Shown here in pieces: positions 62,030-64,000 of a DNA stretch of 64,000 bases. The stretch is from Baylisascaris procyonis (lineage: Eukaryota > Nematoda > Chromadorea > Rhabditida > Ascarididae). Position numbers and translations under genes: made by a program. Positions within the stretch are counted from its first letter, which is position 1. Every line of letters starts with the position of its first letter. The stretch lies in NCBI GenBank assembly GCA_037389465.1, contig JAZARR010000212.1, positions 3,366,001 to 3,430,000 of the forward strand, given 5' to 3'. The notes beneath the pieces were generated by a model, which saw only the letters and a program-made list of their open reading frames with translations, had not been told where the DNA came from and did no database searches.

Positions 62030-64000
62030 ATTAACAAACTATTTGACTGAGCGCTCATTGATCGCAATTCATTAGCGCTGTAATTGTAATTATTTTATGC
62101 AATCGATATGCGTTTATCGTTTGAGATTAATTCCTTTAGAAAGCGAGCTATATCGAGTTATTATGATTGTAAACGATGTCAGCTGATGTTATCAGCAACA
62201 TCAAAAATCATCATTAATGTGCATTTGCCACTAGTTAGTATGTTGCGGGTGAGCAACGATTCTCGAGTTTGTTTTTTTTCTTTGCCGATTCTCGAGATTT
62301 TTTTGCTTTCCCCCAGGTCTTTGCTTTCCTCCTCGCCAACTTTCTTTCGTTTTTCGAATTTTGACGCCCTCTCGATTTTTGGCTCTTTGGAAAGTTCCAT
62401 CTCCTCCCTTTCCTCCAAAAGAACCATTTTTTATAGTAGAGTACTCGACATCTTATCGGTCACTTCTCGTTCATCCTCACCTGGCATTTTCATTTGCGAC
62501 CAGCTGAGTTACGCATCGGTTTAAAAGCAAGTAAGTTTCATTCTCTGTTCCTCTTAAATCAGTTACTGTTGTAGAAAGCAATTTGATTGGTCAGTGCGCT
62601 TTACTTTTCGAAATTGAATGGATTCGGATTGTGACCTTTCCGCAAATAAGTGTTGAATTGCGTCGATGTGCATTAATAATGCCGAGAAAAAAGCCATCTT
62701 TTGAAAACGGAATGGTCGTTTTCCTTTCTATATTTTGAGTAGCCACTGATAGAAGTTGTTCATGTCGTCGCTTAGAAAGAAAAACTTGTCCGTTGGTGAA
62801 TTGGTGTCAGCCAAGGGCAATAACCATAGACTGCAATTTTTTAGAGGAAGCAAATTTCAACTTCTCTTTATCATAACAATTTCTGAATTTATCATCGGTC
62901 AGTGCATTCAGAGCAAGGAAATGGTTTTTTTTTCTCTTAAATGTTTTGAGAATCAGAGCATCTTAAATCTTACTGCTTTCTTCCCAGATATTTCTTGGAA
63001 TCATTTCTTTCTCTCACTTCGAACTTGAGATGAAATATGAGTGTTGAAAGTTTGTTCTTTAGTAATTCTCGACAGCAGTTTAATGAAGCGTCCAAAAAAC
63101 ATTCAAAATAAAGATGGAATACAGTCTAGCGTTTATAAAGTGCGAATCAGCATTCCTATGAAGTTCGTACTCATTTGAGTGAAGTTGAATAGTCGACAAA
63201 CAAAGAAGAAGAGTAGATGGGACAAACAAATCGTTTAAAAAGAGAATAACAAAAACTTCGCCTTCAAATGAACACTCAAGCAAGGCGATGAGGAACAGTT
63301 GTGTGCACGTGGTATACTATCAATGCGTCACCTGTTGAGTAAAGGGCACCACAACAACGACAAATTCCTTTTCTTTTGTTATGATCATCACGAGTAACAT
63401 CTTTTCACAACATTTTCGAGCAATTCATAACAAATGCGTTCATTGATTCCTAGAATAAAACCCACAAAAAATGGCCGAAAGAGGATGCTAATTGCAGTGA
63501 AAGGATGTCGTTGCTCTTAGTAAGCATTTGGGATGATTTCTTATCATTTTTATCGGTTTAAAATGTATGAGAGCATTGTAAATGTTTTCTTCTTATGAAA
63601 TCGTCATTAGAGCTCATAGCTATACCTCAATAACTACGTTGCGCGTTTAGCAGATAAGCACAACCGATTGATATGAAAGCATCTTTATATATATGGCGTT
63701 GCAGTACGATAAAATGTTCTGTAAGTTGCAGCTCAGCCCCGATCCGTTAGGTGACAGTTAAATTCACATTGCATCTCAATAACCGAGAGTCTTTTGGCGA
63801 ATATGATTAAGCTGATTTGACAACATCATTCAGCCTATTTTGCTTATGAAAGTTGAAGCGAAAAGGACGGTAGAGACTGCTGTAATATATCAGTATTGAA
63901 ATAAAAATATCGTCTATTATGAACGAATTTCTTTAGAAGGTTTTTTTTCGTAGAGATGAGACGAATTTTTTTTTTCACTAGTTCCGCATTGCTGCTTGTG
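62030..64000. other. No gene assigned
   Basis: A 138-codon plus-strand frame (62108-62524) overlaps an 82-codon minus-strand frame (62179-62427) of Lys/Glu-rich composition (e.g. EEREEMELSKEPKIERASK). The latter could be a coiled-coil exon or a consequence of the purine-rich strand. 62756-63028 has a 90-codon ATG frame without recognisable features. Confidence 0.3.

Overview
The window is AT-rich eukaryotic nuclear DNA, most likely from a nematode and probably a clade V strongylid (hookworm-like). The reasons are the nematode TTTTCAG-type splice acceptors, acceptors placed a few bases upstream of start codons as expected for spliced-leader trans-splicing, introns of about 0.1 to 7 kb, and a patched-related (PTR) gene from a family greatly expanded in nematodes. 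There are no Shine-Dalgarno-led operons, rRNA genes, convincing tRNA genes or CRISPR arrays.

Layout. 1-5.5 kb: no recognised gene, with one diverged dispersed repeat. 5.55-19.88 kb (+): a complete 19-exon PTR gene. Every exon was joined by reading phase and family conservation, giving 922 codons. One intron has a GC-AG boundary, placed exactly in the TM4 Gly-Val-Asp-Asp codons. 21-24.5 kb: several coding-like but unassigned reading frames, two of them on the minus strand. 25.39-27.76 kb (+): a complete three-exon UPF0598 (C8orf82-like) gene of 199 codons. 27.76-30.5 kb (+): two weaker small-gene models that start immediately after it and could form an operon-like cluster. 30.5-64 kb: gene-poor, with small candidate genes at 33.2 kb (48-codon membrane microprotein), 37.3-42.6 kb (candidate exon pair) and 50.1-57.6 kb (94-codon protein with an RVSF motif). 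It also holds two identical 276-bp repeat copies at 34.1 and 49.1 kb, a G-tract at 39.2 kb and a palindromic 24-bp minisatellite at 61.8 kb.

The PTR protein (membrane, sterol-sensing domain) and the UPF0598 protein are the only two confidently named products. They are 5.5 kb apart and show no sign of functional linkage. The other models rest on splice-site and phase consistency without recognised homology, and their confidence is set low. No obvious new multi-gene system is visible. The most unusual items are the cluster of tiny multi-exon genes, the exact 276-bp repeat pair, the self-complementary minisatellite, and the GC-AG intron inside a functional motif.
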